A stretch of 64,000 nucleotides of DNA from Streptomyces sp. NBC_01231 (GTDB taxonomy: Bacteria; Actinomycetota; Actinomycetes; Streptomycetales; Streptomycetaceae): positions 6,696,001-6,760,000 of the forward strand of contig CP108521.1 of NCBI GenBank assembly GCA_035999765.1, written 5' to 3'. Each line of letters opens with the position of its first letter. The stretch's first letter is position 1. This document shows, in pieces, positions 42,147 to 51,671 of this stretch. Made by a program: the position numbers and the translations under genes. Under the pieces are notes generated by a model. That model worked only from the letters and a program-made list of their open reading frames with translations. It was not told where the DNA came from and did not search any database.

Positions 42147-43259
42147 GTGAGTTCCCCAGATCCACAGGTTCGCGCAGCGCGAAACCAGTCAACCAGTTCC
42201 GCCAAGCGCGGGCCCGTCGTCGCGGTCACCGGCGCAGCGTCCGGTGTCGGCGCGCTGCTCACCGAGCGGCTCGCCGCTTCGGAGGAGATCAAGCAGGTCA
42301 TCGGCATCGACGAGCGGCGGGGGGAGTGCGCCGGCGCGCAGTGGCACATCCTGGACGTGCGGGATCCGGCCATCGCGGAGAAGCTGCGTGGGGCGGATGT
42401 CGTGGTGCATCTGGCTCTCGACCTCGACCTGGAGACCGATGCCGCCGCCCGGACGGCGTACAACGTGCGGGGTACGCAGACCGTGCTGACCGCGGCGGCC
42501 GCGGCCGGGGTCCATCGGGCCGTGCTGTGCACGTCCTCCATGGTCTACGGGGCCCTGGACGACAACGAGCTGCCCTTGTCGGAGGATGCGGAGCTGCGGG
42601 CCACGGCGGAGGCGACCGGGGTCGGGGACCTGCTGGAGATCGAGCGACTGGCTCGGAGGGCTCCCCGGGCGCATCCGGGGCTCAATGTCACCGTGGTACG
42701 GCCGGCTGTGCTCGTCGGCGGTACCGACACCGCGCTGACCAGGTATTTCGAGTCACCTCGACTGCTCGTTGTGGCCGGGTCCCGGCCCGCCTGGCAGTTC
42801 TGTCACGTCGAGGATCTGTGCAGCGCTCTGGAGTACGCCGTCCTGGAGAAGGTCGAGGGGGAGCTGGCCGTCGGATGCGACGGGTGGCTGGAGCAGGAGG
42901 AGGTCGAGGAGCTGAGCGGGATCCGGCGGATGGAGCTGCCCTCGGCTGTCGCGCTGGGGGCGGCGGCTCGGCTGCATCGGATCGGGCTCACGCCGTCTCC
43001 GGCAGGGGATCTGGCGTACACGATGTACCCCTGGGTGGTGAGCGGGAGCCGCCTGCATGACGCGGGGTGGCGGCCGCAGTGGACCAACGAGGAGGTTCTC
43101 GCGGAGCTTCTCGAGGAGGTTTCCGGGAGACATACGGTGGCCGGGCGGCGGCTTGGACGGAAGGACGCGACGGCTGCGGGGGCCGCGGGGGCGACCGTGG
43201 CGCTGCTGGGAGCGGCGGCGGTGGTGCGACGGGCTCGGAAGGCGCGTCGGCGGATCTGA
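42147..43259 (+). CDS. NAD-dependent epimerase/dehydratase (SDR)
   Basis: A 370-residue extended SDR. Nucleotide motif VTGAASGVG after a short Ser-rich leader, then 'DERRGECAGAQWHILDVRD', 'TSSMVYG' with the expected Ser and Tyr region, and a C-terminal hydrophobic, Arg-rich tail ('GAAGATVALLGAAAVVRRARKARRR'), which could be a membrane anchor. GTG start with GGAG 9 nt upstream. Substrate unknown. Divergent from the metalloprotease gene. Confidence 0.85.
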   Translation: MSSPDPQVRAARNQSTSSAKRGPVVAVTGAASGVGALLTERLAASEEIKQVIGIDERRGECAGAQWHILDVRDPAIAEKLRGADVVVHLALDLDLETDAAARTAYNVRGTQTVLTAAAAAGVHRAVLCTSSMVYGALDDNELPLSEDAELRATAEATGVGDLLEIERLARRAPRAHPGLNVTVVRPAVLVGGTDTALTRYFESPRLLVVAGSRPAWQFCHVEDLCSALEYAVLEKVEGELAVGCDGWLEQEEVEELSGIRRMELPSAVALGAAARLHRIGLTPSPAGDLAYTMYPWVVSGSRLHDAGWRPQWTNEEVLAELLEEVSGRHTVAGRRLGRKDATAAGAAGATVALLGAAAVVRRARKARRRI

Positions 43260-43449
43260 CCCGAAGAGGGTGTCCTGGCCGAGTGCCGAGGGCCCTGTCT
43301 TCGCATAGCGCCATGGGCAGCGAGGGACGGACTGGGAACGGCGGGCCGGTGCCCAGGAAGGTGCCTCCAGCGCTGACCCAGGAGGCTGCGAACGACTACA
43401 CGCGCGTGCCGGGCGATGACGCTGTTTCCCCGGGGTCCCGGCTGTGCGG

Positions 43450-43455
43450 CACGAT
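43450..43455 (+). promoter_or_regulatory. Leaderless-type -10 box for moaE
   Basis: CACGAT ends 6 nt before ATG 43462. Confidence 0.3.
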
Positions 43456-43461
43456 GGGGGT

Positions 43462-43923
43462 ATGGCACCCACACACGACCATCCCGGTGAGCAGGCGGCT
43501 CAGGATCCGATCAAGCTGCTTGCCGTTCGGGAGACGGCCCTCTCCCTGGACGAGGTGTTCCGGGCCGTCGGGGACGACGCGGCCGGGGGCACCGCGTTGT
43601 TCGTGGGCACGGTGCGGAACCACGACGGGGGCGCCGATGTCGAGGCGCTCGGGTATTCGTGTCATCCCAGTGCCGAGGCCGAGATGCGGCGGATCGCCGA
43701 GAAGGTGGTCGCGGAGTATCCGGTGCGGGCGCTCGCCGCGGTGCACCGGGTGGGAGAGCTCCGGGTCGGGGACCTCGCCGTCGTCGTCGCCGTTTCCTGC
43801 CCCCACCGGGGTGAGGCCTTCGAGGCCTGTCGGAAGCTGATCGACGATCTCAAGCACGAAGTGCCCATCTGGAAGCACCAGAAGTTCTCCGACGGGACCG
43901 AGGAGTGGGTCGGGGCGTGTTGA
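43462..43923 (+). CDS. moaE: Molybdopterin synthase catalytic subunit MoaE
   Basis: A 153-residue large subunit of molybdopterin synthase, which converts precursor Z to molybdopterin using sulfur carried by MoaD. 'FVGTVRNHDGG', 'VHRVGELRVGD', 'CPHRGEAFEACRKLID' and the active-site stretch 'EVPIWKHQ' (with the catalytic Lys) are present. It stands alone; moaD is not in this window, while its activating enzyme MoeZ is. Confidence 0.94.
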   Translation: MAPTHDHPGEQAAQDPIKLLAVRETALSLDEVFRAVGDDAAGGTALFVGTVRNHDGGADVEALGYSCHPSAEAEMRRIAEKVVAEYPVRALAAVHRVGELRVGDLAVVVAVSCPHRGEAFEACRKLIDDLKHEVPIWKHQKFSDGTEEWVGAC

Positions 43924-44124
43924 CCCCGGCAACGCGGGAACCCGGCGCCTGACACCCCGGCGGGTCGATCGGCTCCTCGGGGGAGCTGGGACGGTGGGAA
44001 CGGGTGACCTCTTCCTTCACCTCTCCGGTTGCGTAACCGCACCCCTGGCGTGAGCGTTGTCAGTGCGGAAGGTTAATCTGCTGATCAGTCAGTTGTGGTG
44101 GTTCAGGTGGGGTTGGAGGTCGTC

Positions 44125-44316
44125 ATGGGGGCGCTCGTCTGGTTGCTGATTCCGCTGCTGGCCGCGATCGGCGCCGGCCTGTGGGGCAGCTGGGCCAACC
44201 GGACCCGCAAGGCTCGTCGTGACGGTCCCGAGCTTGACGGATATGCCCGGTTCCGGGCGGCCATGGAGAAGCCCGGTCCGGCACATGACCCGGATGCGGC
44301 CCTGACGATGCGCTGA
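44125..44316 (+). CDS. Small single-span membrane protein
   Basis: A 63-residue protein with one membrane segment at residues 2-22 (ALVWLLIPLLAAIGAGLWG) and a basic then acidic tail. ATG 44125 has GGAGG 6 nt upstream. It is followed after 25 nt by the PDZ protease gene. No family recognised; probably conserved among streptomycetes (inference). Confidence 0.75.
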   Translation: MGALVWLLIPLLAAIGAGLWGSWANRTRKARRDGPELDGYARFRAAMEKPGPAHDPDAALTMR

Positions 44317-44329
44317 CAGGACCGTCCCG

Positions 44330-44335
44330 TACTGT
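44330..44335 (+). promoter_or_regulatory. Leaderless-type -10 box for PDZ-protease gene
   Basis: TACTGT ends 6 nt before ATG 44342. Confidence 0.4.
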
Positions 44336-44341
44336 CGTGCC

Positions 44342-45436
44342 ATGCCACGCCGCACCGCGACGATGCTCGCCTCCACCCTGATGCTGATCGCGCTCCTGTG
44401 CGCGGGAGTCTTCATCAACGTGCCGTATTCGGAGATGTCACCGGGGCCGACGGTGAACACACTCGGGGACCACGACGGCGAGCCGGTACTCCGGATCTCC
44501 GGGCGCAAGACGTACGCGGCGAGCGGGCATCTGAACATGACCACGGTGCGGGTCACCAGCGCCGACTACAAGATGAACCTGGTCGAGGCCGTCTACGGGT
44601 GGCTCGCGCACGACAACAAGGTCGTGCCGCACGACACCCTCTACCCCGACGGCAAGACCGAGGAGCAGTCCACCCAGGAGAACGCCGAGGAGTTCAGCCA
44701 GTCCCAGGAGAGCGCCAAGGTGGCCGCCCTGAAGGAGTTGGATGTTCCGGTGCGGTCCTGGGTGATCGTCTCGACGGTCGTCAAGGACTCCCCGGCCGAG
44801 GGCCGACTGCACGCCGGAGACGTGATCAAAGCCGTCGACGGTACGGCGGTGAAGGAGCCGGCCGACGTCGCCAAGCTGGTGACCAAGCACAAGCCGGGTG
44901 ACAAGGTCGTCTTCACGATCGTGCCCGCCAAGGAGCAGGCCGCCGCCGAGAAGAAGAACCGGACGGTGACGAAGACGCAGGACGTGACCATCACGACCAG
45001 GACCTCCGACGACAGTGGTGAGAAGCGCGCCATCGTCGGGATCTCCGCCGGGACCGATCACACGTTCCCGTTCACCATCGACATCAAGCTCGCCGACGTC
45101 GGCGGCCCGAGCGCCGGTCTCATGTTCTCGCTGGGCATCTACGACAAGCTCACGCCCGGCGACCTCACCGGCGGGAAGTTCGTCGCCGGCACCGGGACCA
45201 TCGACGACGCCGGCAAGGTCGGGCCGATCGGCGGCATCGAGATGAAGACCGTCGGCGCGCGGGACAGGGGCGCCCAGTACTTCCTCACGCCCGCCGACAA
45301 CTGCGCCGCCGCCGCGAGCGACACCCCCGAGGGCCTCACCCTCGTCAAGGTGAACACCATCGACGACGCACTGGGCGCCCTCAAGGACATTCGCTCCGGC
45401 GACACCGCCGACCTGCCGAAGTGCACGACGAAGTAG
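44342..45436 (+). CDS. Membrane-anchored PDZ / Lon-like serine protease (YlbL family)
   Basis: A 364-residue protein with a signal anchor (residues 7-27), a PDZ domain (about 135-215, 'EGRLHAGDVIKAVDG') and a Lon-type proteolytic domain facing outside. The Ser-Lys dyad is visible as Ser257 in GGPSAGLMF and Lys302 in GGIEMKTVGA. B. subtilis YlbL and M. tuberculosis Rv3194c are relatives. The start codon fits a leaderless transcript. It ends in a hairpin shared with the converging gene. Confidence 0.93.
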   Translation: MPRRTATMLASTLMLIALLCAGVFINVPYSEMSPGPTVNTLGDHDGEPVLRISGRKTYAASGHLNMTTVRVTSADYKMNLVEAVYGWLAHDNKVVPHDTLYPDGKTEEQSTQENAEEFSQSQESAKVAALKELDVPVRSWVIVSTVVKDSPAEGRLHAGDVIKAVDGTAVKEPADVAKLVTKHKPGDKVVFTIVPAKEQAAAEKKNRTVTKTQDVTITTRTSDDSGEKRAIVGISAGTDHTFPFTIDIKLADVGGPSAGLMFSLGIYDKLTPGDLTGGKFVAGTGTIDDAGKVGPIGGIEMKTVGARDRGAQYFLTPADNCAAAASDTPEGLTLVKVNTIDDALGALKDIRSGDTADLPKCTTK

Positions 45437-45450
45437 CCCGGAGGGCTACT
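45432..45450. terminator. Hairpin containing the stop codons of both converging genes
   Basis: AGTAGCCC (45432-45439) pairs with GGGCTACT (45443-45450), loop GGA. The plus-strand TAG (45434-45436) and the minus-strand TAG (45448-45446) lie within the two arms. Confidence 0.5.
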
Positions 45451-45988
45451 CCTCGAACGTCGCCTTCAGCGCCTCCGCCAGCCCCGGTACCAGTTCGGAA
45501 CCCGTGAGGACCTCCGTCGGGGAGTCCTTCGCGCGCAGCCGCAGGGCGGAGTCGCGGGCGCCGTCCCGCAGGACCGCGACCGTCATCCGGACCTCCTGGC
45601 GGTCCGGGTGCTCGGCCACCCACTGGGCGAGCTTCTTCTCGCCGAGTCCCTCCGGGACGGACGCCTCGGCGGACGGCGGCAGCATCAGACGTTCCACGGT
45701 CAGCGCGCAGCCGACCACGGCGTCGGGCCAGGCGATGGTGCCGAGGAACTCGTCGAGCGGCTTGCCCGTTGGAATCTCGTCCTGCTCGATCGGGGTGAGG
45801 CCGGTGATCTCCTGCTCCGCCTCAAGGCCGAGCTGGGCCGCGAGCGCGGGTTCCTGGGTCCGCAGCCGGGCGGTGTCTACGAGGGCGAAGAGGCGGGCGG
45901 GCTGGTCCCAGCCGAGGCCGGAGGCGTACTCGTCGATCTCGAGTACCGCCCGGGTGAGCGGGCTGGCCGCCATGGGAGTGTTGGACAT
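45446..45988 (-). CDS. PPA1309-family protein, unknown function
   Basis: A 180-residue soluble, acidic protein of an actinobacterial family without known activity. 'RAVLEIDEYASGLGWDQPARLFALVDT' and 'GTIAWPDAVVGCALTVERLMLP' are its recognisable parts. ATG 45988 was chosen; a -10-like CAGGAT ends 7 nt upstream (46001-45996). It is divergent from the UPF0182 gene. Confidence 0.85.
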   Translation of the reverse strand: MSNTPMAASPLTRAVLEIDEYASGLGWDQPARLFALVDTARLRTQEPALAAQLGLEAEQEITGLTPIEQDEIPTGKPLDEFLGTIAWPDAVVGCALTVERLMLPPSAEASVPEGLGEKKLAQWVAEHPDRQEVRMTVAVLRDGARDSALRLRAKDSPTEVLTGSELVPGLAEALKATFEE

Positions 45989-46139
45989 AATCACAATCCT
46001 GCCTCGTTCCCGGCCCGAATCGGGAACCGAGTAAAGCGTGAGTAAGTTGCATAGATGAGGGCCTACGATCACGTGGCCCATGGACGGCCCGTGACGACGC
46101 GGGTCTGACGGACCAACAGCGAACTTCGAGGTGCGCACC

Positions 46140-49091
46140 TTGGCTTTCCAGATGCCGGACCGCGGCGGAGGCCCGACGGGGCCACGGATCAGAGTGGGCC
46201 GCCCGTCCCGGCGAGTCCGGACCCTGCTCATGACGCTGGGCGTCCTTGCCGTTCTCGGCATGGCGTTCACCATGTTCGCGGGGTTCTGGACGGACTGGCT
46301 CTGGTACCGGTCGGTGAACTACTCGTCCGTGTTCACGACAACCCTGTGGACCAAGATCGGGCTGTTCTTCGTCTTCGGTCTGCTGATGGCCCTCGCGGTC
46401 GGCTTCAACATCTGGCTGGCTCACCGGCTGCGTCCGCCGCTGAGCGCCATGTCGATGGAGCAGCAGAACCTCGACCGCTACCGGATGGGTATCGCGCCGT
46501 ACAAGAAGTGGCTGCTGCTCGGGGTCACTTCCCTGGTGGGCCTGATCGCGGGTGCCTCCGCCTCCGGCCAGTGGCGGACCTGGTTGATGTGGGTCAACGG
46601 CGTGCCCTTCCATCAGAAGGATCCGCAGTTCCACCTCGACGTCTCCTTCTACGCCTTCGACCTGCCCTGGTACCGGTTCCTGCTCGGCTTCGGCTTCGCC
46701 GCCGCGATCCTCTCCGTGATCGCGGCCGCGCTCACCCACTACCTGTACGGCGGGCTGAGGGTCACCTCTCCGGGCGCGCGCGCCACGGCCGCCGCGACCG
46801 GACACCTGTCGGTGCTGCTGGGCGTCTTCGTCGCCCTGAAAGCGGTCGCGTACTGGCTCGACCGGTACGGCCTGGCGGTGAAGTCCAGCGACTTCAAGGC
46901 CACCGACAACTGGACGGGCCTCAGGTACGTCGACGCCAACGCCTATCTGCCGGCCAAGACGATCCTGTTCTGCATCGCGGTGATCTGCGCGCTGTTGTTC
47001 TTCGCCACCCTGTGGCGGCGCACCTGGCAGCTGCCCGTCATCGGCTTCGGCCTGATGGTGCTGTCGGCGATCCTCATCGGCGGCCTGTACCCGGCGATCG
47101 TCCAGAAGTTCCAGGTCCAGCCCAACGAGCAGGCCAAGGAAGCGCCGTACGTCGAGAAGAACCTCAAGGCGACGCGTGATGCGTACGGCATCGACGACGC
47201 CAAGGTCACCGAGTACGAAGGCAAGTCCAACACCACGGACAAGGCGAAGCTGCGTGACGACGCCGCCGACGCGGCCAGCATCCGCATCATGGACCCGAAC
47301 ATCGTCTCGCCGACGTTCCAGCAGCTCCAGCAGATGCGGAACTACTACGCGTTCCCGACCAACCTGGACGTCGACCGCTACAGCAAGGACGGCAAGAACG
47401 CAGGGGATCAGGACACGGTCATCGGACTGCGTGAGCTGAACCTCAACGGCATTCCGAAGAACAACTGGATCAACGACCACTTCCGGTACACCCACGGGTA
47501 CGGCGCGGTCGCCGCGAAGGGCACCGAGGCCGACTCGCAGGGCCGTCCGGTCTTCACCGAGTACGACCTGCCGTCCAAGGGCGACCTGGGGACGTACCAG
47601 CAGCGGATCTACTACGGCGAGAAGACCAACTCGTACTCGATCGTCGGCGGTCCCCAGAAGGAGATCGACTACTCCGACGACACCGGCGAGAAGACCTTCA
47701 GCTACACGGGCAAGAGCGGGGTCAACCTCTCCAACCCGATCAACCGGGCGGCGTACGCGGTGGCGTTCAACGAGCCGCAGATCCTCTACTCGGGTGCCAT
47801 CGGCGAGGGTTCGCGGATCCTGTACAACCGCACTCCGAAGCAGCGCGTCGAGGCGGTCGCCCCGTGGCTGACCATCGACGGTGACGCCTATCCGGCGGTC
47901 GTGGGCGGCAAGATCCAGTGGATCGTCGACGCCTACACGACGACCAACGGCTATCCGTACGCCTCCCGTACGACCCTGGGTGACACCACGGCCGACTCGC
48001 TGACCGCGACCAACAACTCGCGTGCGGTGGTGGCCCAGCAGAACCAGGTCAACTACATCCGCAACTCGGTGAAGGCGACCGTCGACGCGTACACCGGCGA
48101 GGTCAAGCTCTATCAGTGGGACACCAAGGACCCGGTCCTGAAGACCTGGATGAAGGCGTTCCCGGGCACGGTCGAGTCCAAGGCCGACATCTCCGACGAC
48201 CTCATGGCCCATCTGCGGTACCCGCAGGACCTGTTCAAGGTCCAACGTGAGCTGCTCAGCCGCTACCACGTCGAGGACGCGCAGACGTTCCTCAGCGGCA
48301 GCGAGGTGTGGCAGGTGCCCGACGACCCGACCAACAAGTCGGGCAACGCGGTGCCGCCGTACTACCTGAGTATGAAGATGCCCGACCAGTCGTCGCAGGT
48401 GTTCTCGCTGACGACCACGTTCACGCCCAACGGCCGGGACAACCTCAGCGCGTTCATGACGGTCGACGCCGAGGCGGGCACCGGCGACTACGGCAAGATC
48501 AGAATCCTGAAACTGCCGACGAACACCACGGTCAACGGGCCTAAACAGGTGCAGAGCCAGTTCAACTCCGAACAGGACATCGCCGAGACCATCAGCCTGC
48601 TCAACCGCGGTGACTCCACCGTGGAGTACGGCAACCTGCTCGCGGTGCCACTCGACGGCGAACTCCTGTACGTGGAACCGGTCTATGTGCGGGGTGGCGG
48701 CCTGAAGTACCCGCTGCTGCGGAAGGTGTTGGTGACCTACGGAGGCAACACCGCCTTCGAGGACACCCTCGGCGAGGCCCTCAACAAGGTCTTCGGAGCG
48801 GACGGTTCGACCACCGAGCCACCACCGGGCGACACGACGAATCCACCACCGTCATCCACCAACCCAACGGTCCAGGCGGCGTTGAACGACGCCCAGAAGG
48901 CCTTCGACGCCGGCCAGGAGGCGCTGAACAAGCAGCCGATCGACTGGGAGGCGTACGGCAAGGCGCAGAAGGACCTCGAGGCCGCGCTGAAGCGGGCCGA
49001 GGACGCGCAGGCGGCGGCCGACAAGAGCGGCGACAAGGCCGGCGACAAGCCCAGGAGCAGCCCGAGTCCGAGCAGCAGCCCCAGCGGCTGA
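46140..49091 (+). CDS. UPF0182 family large membrane protein
   Basis: A 983-residue protein. The first ~320 residues contain about seven membrane segments (first at 25-45; '[14 protein letters not shown]' is a family mark); the rest is a large extracellular-type domain; the last ~90 residues are Pro/Ser then Ala/Glu/Lys-rich and likely coiled. TTG 46140 has GAGG 8 nt upstream; GTG 46131 or ATG 46152 are alternatives. Homologue of Rv3193c. Molecular function unknown. Confidence 0.88.
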   Translation: MAFQMPDRGGGPTGPRIRVGRPSRRVRTLLMTLGVLAVLGMAFTMFAGFWTDWLWYRSVNYSSVFTTTLWTKIGLFFVFGLLMALAVGFNIWLAHRLRPPLSAMSMEQQNLDRYRMGIAPYKKWLLLGVTSLVGLIAGASASGQWRTWLMWVNGVPFHQKDPQFHLDVSFYAFDLPWYRFLLGFGFAAAILSVIAAALTHYLYGGLRVTSPGARATAAATGHLSVLLGVFVALKAVAYWLDRYGLAVKSSDFKATDNWTGLRYVDANAYLPAKTILFCIAVICALLFFATLWRRTWQLPVIGFGLMVLSAILIGGLYPAIVQKFQVQPNEQAKEAPYVEKNLKATRDAYGIDDAKVTEYEGKSNTTDKAKLRDDAADAASIRIMDPNIVSPTFQQLQQMRNYYAFPTNLDVDRYSKDGKNAGDQDTVIGLRELNLNGIPKNNWINDHFRYTHGYGAVAAKGTEADSQGRPVFTEYDLPSKGDLGTYQQRIYYGEKTNSYSIVGGPQKEIDYSDDTGEKTFSYTGKSGVNLSNPINRAAYAVAFNEPQILYSGAIGEGSRILYNRTPKQRVEAVAPWLTIDGDAYPAVVGGKIQWIVDAYTTTNGYPYASRTTLGDTTADSLTATNNSRAVVAQQNQVNYIRNSVKATVDAYTGEVKLYQWDTKDPVLKTWMKAFPGTVESKADISDDLMAHLRYPQDLFKVQRELLSRYHVEDAQTFLSGSEVWQVPDDPTNKSGNAVPPYYLSMKMPDQSSQVFSLTTTFTPNGRDNLSAFMTVDAEAGTGDYGKIRILKLPTNTTVNGPKQVQSQFNSEQDIAETISLLNRGDSTVEYGNLLAVPLDGELLYVEPVYVRGGGLKYPLLRKVLVTYGGNTAFEDTLGEALNKVFGADGSTTEPPPGDTTNPPPSSTNPTVQAALNDAQKAFDAGQEALNKQPIDWEAYGKAQKDLEAALKRAEDAQAAADKSGDKAGDKPRSSPSPSSSPSG

Positions 49092-49133
49092 TCAAAGCAC
49101 CCCCCGCGCCGTGATACGGTTGCAGAACAACGG

Positions 49134-49207
49134 CGCGGGGTGGAGCAGCTCGGTAGCTCGCTGGGCTCATAACCCAGAGGTCGCAGGTTCAAATCCTGTC
49201 CCCGCTA
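49134..49207 (+). tRNA. Initiator tRNA-Met (CAT), copy 1
   Basis: Clover-leaf with acceptor CGCGGGG / CCCCGCT (position 1 unpaired, as in initiators), anticodon CAT at 49168-49170, three G:C pairs next to the anticodon loop (GGG...CCC), T-loop GGTTCAAATCC, no encoded CCA. Identical in all 74 bases to the copy at 51526. The upstream CCCCGCGCCG (49102-49111) is complementary to the 5' end of the tRNA plus three bases. Confidence 0.97.
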
Positions 49208-49235
49208 CTGAAGTCGGCGACGCGAGTCGTACGCC

Positions 49236-49275
49236 GACGAAGGCCCGGATCCTGAAAAGGATCCGGGCCTTCGTC
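49236..49275 (+). terminator. Terminator after tRNA copy 1
   Basis: Perfect 17-bp stem 49236-49252 with 49259-49275 (GACGAAGGCCCGGATCC), loop TGAAAA. Confidence 0.85.
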
Positions 49276-49436
49276 GTGTGCGAACGCATGTGCCGGGAAG
49301 GGGCACGGCGATGCTGTGGAGGGGAGTTGGGGGATCTGTGTTTGACTTGTCTCTCTGTGGGCAAGTCGACAAAACGCTGTAGTGACCTCAATGGCTGCGG
49401 TATACCAGGTGTACCCAGGTTGCAGGTGGTGCGACG

Positions 49437-51248
49437 ATGGACGTTATGGGGGACAAGGCAACTCTGTTCGAGACAGGGCGTTTTGTGCATCCTTCCGGGC
49501 GGGACGAGGCCGGGGAGGTGGCTGAGGATGCTGCCGAGGAGATCCGTCAGCGACTCGCCGCCGAATCCGGCGACGCCGAGGCGATGAGTGTCCTCGGCGC
49601 CATGTTGCTGCGCCGCGGTGATCTCGACGGAGCCGAACCCCATCTGCGCGCCGCCACCGCGGCCGGTGACCGGGCCGCCGCCAACAACCTGGGAGTCCTT
49701 CTCCATCAGCGTGGGTACGCCGACGAGGCCGCCGGGTGGTGGCGGATCGCCGCCGTCGCCGGATCCGCGGCGGCTGCGCACGCGCTGGGCCGGCACCACC
49801 GCGAACGGGGCGACGAGCCTGCCGCGGAGTACTGGCTGCGCCAGGCCGCCGAGCAGGGGCATGCGCTCGGCGCGTACGCCCTCGCCGATCTGCTGGAGCA
49901 CCGCGGGGACGCCGGGGCCGAGCGGTGGATGCGGTCGGCGGCCGAGCGGGGGCACCGGGAGGCGGCGTACCGGCTGGCTCGCGCGCTCGATCGCAAGGCC
50001 GTGCCCGAGGGGGAAACCGGGGTCGACGACGGCGTCGTCGCGACGGAGGAGGCCGAGCAGTGGTACCGGCAGGCCGCCGCGCGCGGACACCGGCGGGCCG
50101 CGCTGCACCTCGGGGCGATCCTGGAGAAGCGCGGTGAGCTCAAGGAGGCCGGGCGCTGGTATCTGACGTCCGCCAAGGACGGTGAGGCGCGGGCCGCCTG
50201 CGCACTCGGGTTCCTGCTGCGGGACGCCGGGGACACCGAGAGCGCCGCCGTGTGGTGGCTGCGGGCCGCGCAGGAGGGCGACGGCAACGCGGCGAACGCA
50301 CTGGGCGCGCTGCATGCCGAGCGGGGTGAGCCGCAGACCGCCGAGCGATGGTACCGGGCCGCGATGGACGCCGGGGACGACAACGGGGCGTACAACCTCG
50401 GGCTGCTCTGCGCCGAGCAGGGGCGGACCGCGCAGGCCGAGCAGTGGTATCGGCGGGCCGCGTACGCAGGGCACCGGGAGGCGGCCAACGCGCTGGCGAT
50501 CCTCCTGTTGCAGAGCGGGGACCCGGCCGGGGCGGAGCCGTGGTTCTCCAAGGCCGCGGAGGCGGGAAGCGTGGACGCCGCGTTCAACCTGGGGATCCTG
50601 TTCGCCGGGCGGGCGGAGGAGTCGGTCGCGCTGCGGTGGTACGAGCGGGCGGCGGCGGCCGGGCACACCGAGGCGGCGTTGCAGGTCGGGATCGCGCGGC
50701 TGCGGGACGGGGACGAGCAGGAGGCCGAGCGGCATCTGCGGTGTGCGGCGGGGCGAGGGAGCGCCGAGGCCGCGTATCGGCTGGCCACCGTGCTGGACGC
50801 GCGGCGGCCGCCGGAGCCCGCGCATGAGCTGGGTGAGTCGGCGCACGAGAAGAGCGAGTGCGAGGAGTGGTACGAGCGGGCCGCGTCGCAGGGGCACCGG
50901 CGGGCGCAGGTGCGGGTCGGGATGCTGGCGGCGGCTCGGGGTGACGTGGTCGAGGCGGCCCGGTGGTACCGGGAGGCGGCCGAGGCCGGGTCTCGTAACG
51001 GGGCGTTCAATCTGGGACTGCTGCTTGCCCGGGAGGGGAGTGAGCCGGAGGCGGCGGTGTGGTGGACTCGGGCGGCTGACGCGGGGCATGGGCGGGCCGC
51101 GTTGCGGCTTGCGCTGGTCTACGCGCGTCGGGGGGAGCTGGCGGAGGGGCAGCGGTGGGCCGACCGGGCGGTGTCGCTCGGGCCGGAGGAGGTTGCGGAG
51201 CGGGCGGCTCGGCTGCGGGATGCGTTGCGGCAGGAGCTGTCGGCGTGA
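49437..51248 (+). CDS. SEL1-type tetratricopeptide repeat protein
   Basis: A 603-residue soluble protein built almost wholly of about a dozen or more SEL1-like repeats (pattern A-x-x-G-x-x-x-A-x-x-x-LG-x-x-x-x-x-x-G-x-x-x-x-A-x-x-WY-x-x-A), a scaffold for protein-protein contacts. N-terminal ~35 residues are outside the repeats. ATG 49437 has GGTGG 6 nt upstream; ATG 49446 is an alternative. It sits exactly between the two initiator tRNA genes. Confidence 0.9.
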   Translation: MDVMGDKATLFETGRFVHPSGRDEAGEVAEDAAEEIRQRLAAESGDAEAMSVLGAMLLRRGDLDGAEPHLRAATAAGDRAAANNLGVLLHQRGYADEAAGWWRIAAVAGSAAAAHALGRHHRERGDEPAAEYWLRQAAEQGHALGAYALADLLEHRGDAGAERWMRSAAERGHREAAYRLARALDRKAVPEGETGVDDGVVATEEAEQWYRQAAARGHRRAALHLGAILEKRGELKEAGRWYLTSAKDGEARAACALGFLLRDAGDTESAAVWWLRAAQEGDGNAANALGALHAERGEPQTAERWYRAAMDAGDDNGAYNLGLLCAEQGRTAQAEQWYRRAAYAGHREAANALAILLLQSGDPAGAEPWFSKAAEAGSVDAAFNLGILFAGRAEESVALRWYERAAAAGHTEAALQVGIARLRDGDEQEAERHLRCAAGRGSAEAAYRLATVLDARRPPEPAHELGESAHEKSECEEWYERAASQGHRRAQVRVGMLAAARGDVVEAARWYREAAEAGSRNGAFNLGLLLAREGSEPEAAVWWTRAADAGHGRAALRLALVYARRGELAEGQRWADRAVSLGPEEVAERAARLRDALRQELSA

Positions 51249-51344
51249 CGCTGCGGTGAGCTGGTGCGGGGTGGGTCTGGCTCGGCCTGTGCCGTCGTTG
51301 CCGTGGGGTGTTTCGCCCCCGCCGCCCCTACCCGTCCCATCCCC

Positions 51345-51387
51345 AGGGGCGTCGCCCCTTCGACCCCACCAGGGGCTCCGCCCCTGG
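51345..51387. repeat. GC-rich palindromes of the dispersed Streptomyces intergenic type
   Basis: Two hairpins: AGGGGC/GCCCCT (51345-51359) and CCAGGGGC/GCCCCTGG (51369-51387), each with a 3-nt loop. This 'ggggctccgcccc' motif is common between Streptomyces genes and may also terminate the SEL1 gene. The rest of the 277-bp gap has no gene. Confidence 0.6.
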
Positions 51388-51483
51388 ACCCCGGCGGGGA
51401 CTTCGTTCCCTGCGTGCCTCGTGGGGCCGCGTCCGTTCCGTGGGTGGCGGCTGACCTGCGTTGATGCGTGGAGGTTATTGGAT

Positions 51484-51513
51484 TTGCCTCTGTGTGTGTC
51501 CTTGACGTAGTGT
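51484..51513 (+). promoter_or_regulatory. Promoter of tRNA copy 2
   Basis: TTGCCT (51484-51489) and TAGTGT (51508-51513) with an 18-nt spacer, 13 nt before the mature tRNA start. Confidence 0.5.
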
Positions 51514-51525
51514 TCCATTCATCGA

Positions 51526-51599
51526 CGCGGGGTGGAGCAGCTCGGTAGCTCGCTGGGCTCATAACCCAGAGGTCGCAGGTTCAAATCCTGTCCCCGCTA
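51526..51599 (+). tRNA. Initiator tRNA-Met (CAT), copy 2
   Basis: Same 74-base sequence as copy 1, with anticodon CAT, GGG...CCC anticodon-stem pairs and unpaired position 1. Flanks differ from copy 1 except for CTGAAG directly after the gene. Confidence 0.97.
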
Positions 51600-51606
51600 C
51601 TGAAGG

Positions 51607-51646
51607 CCGAGGGTCGGAATCCGAAAGGGTTCCGGCCCTCGGTTTG
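51607..51646 (+). terminator. Terminator after tRNA copy 2
   Basis: 13-bp stem CCGAGGGTCGGAA (51607-51619) with 51630-51642 (one G-U pair), followed by TTTG. Confidence 0.8.
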
Positions 51647-51671
51647 TGTTCGGGGTGGGGTGGGCCGGCCG

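Noticed and set aside
49134..51599. 74-bp direct repeats as attL/attR of an integrated element
   Set aside because: The repeats are complete tRNA genes, the interval is 2.4 kb and holds only a SEL1 gene; no integrase or excision gene.
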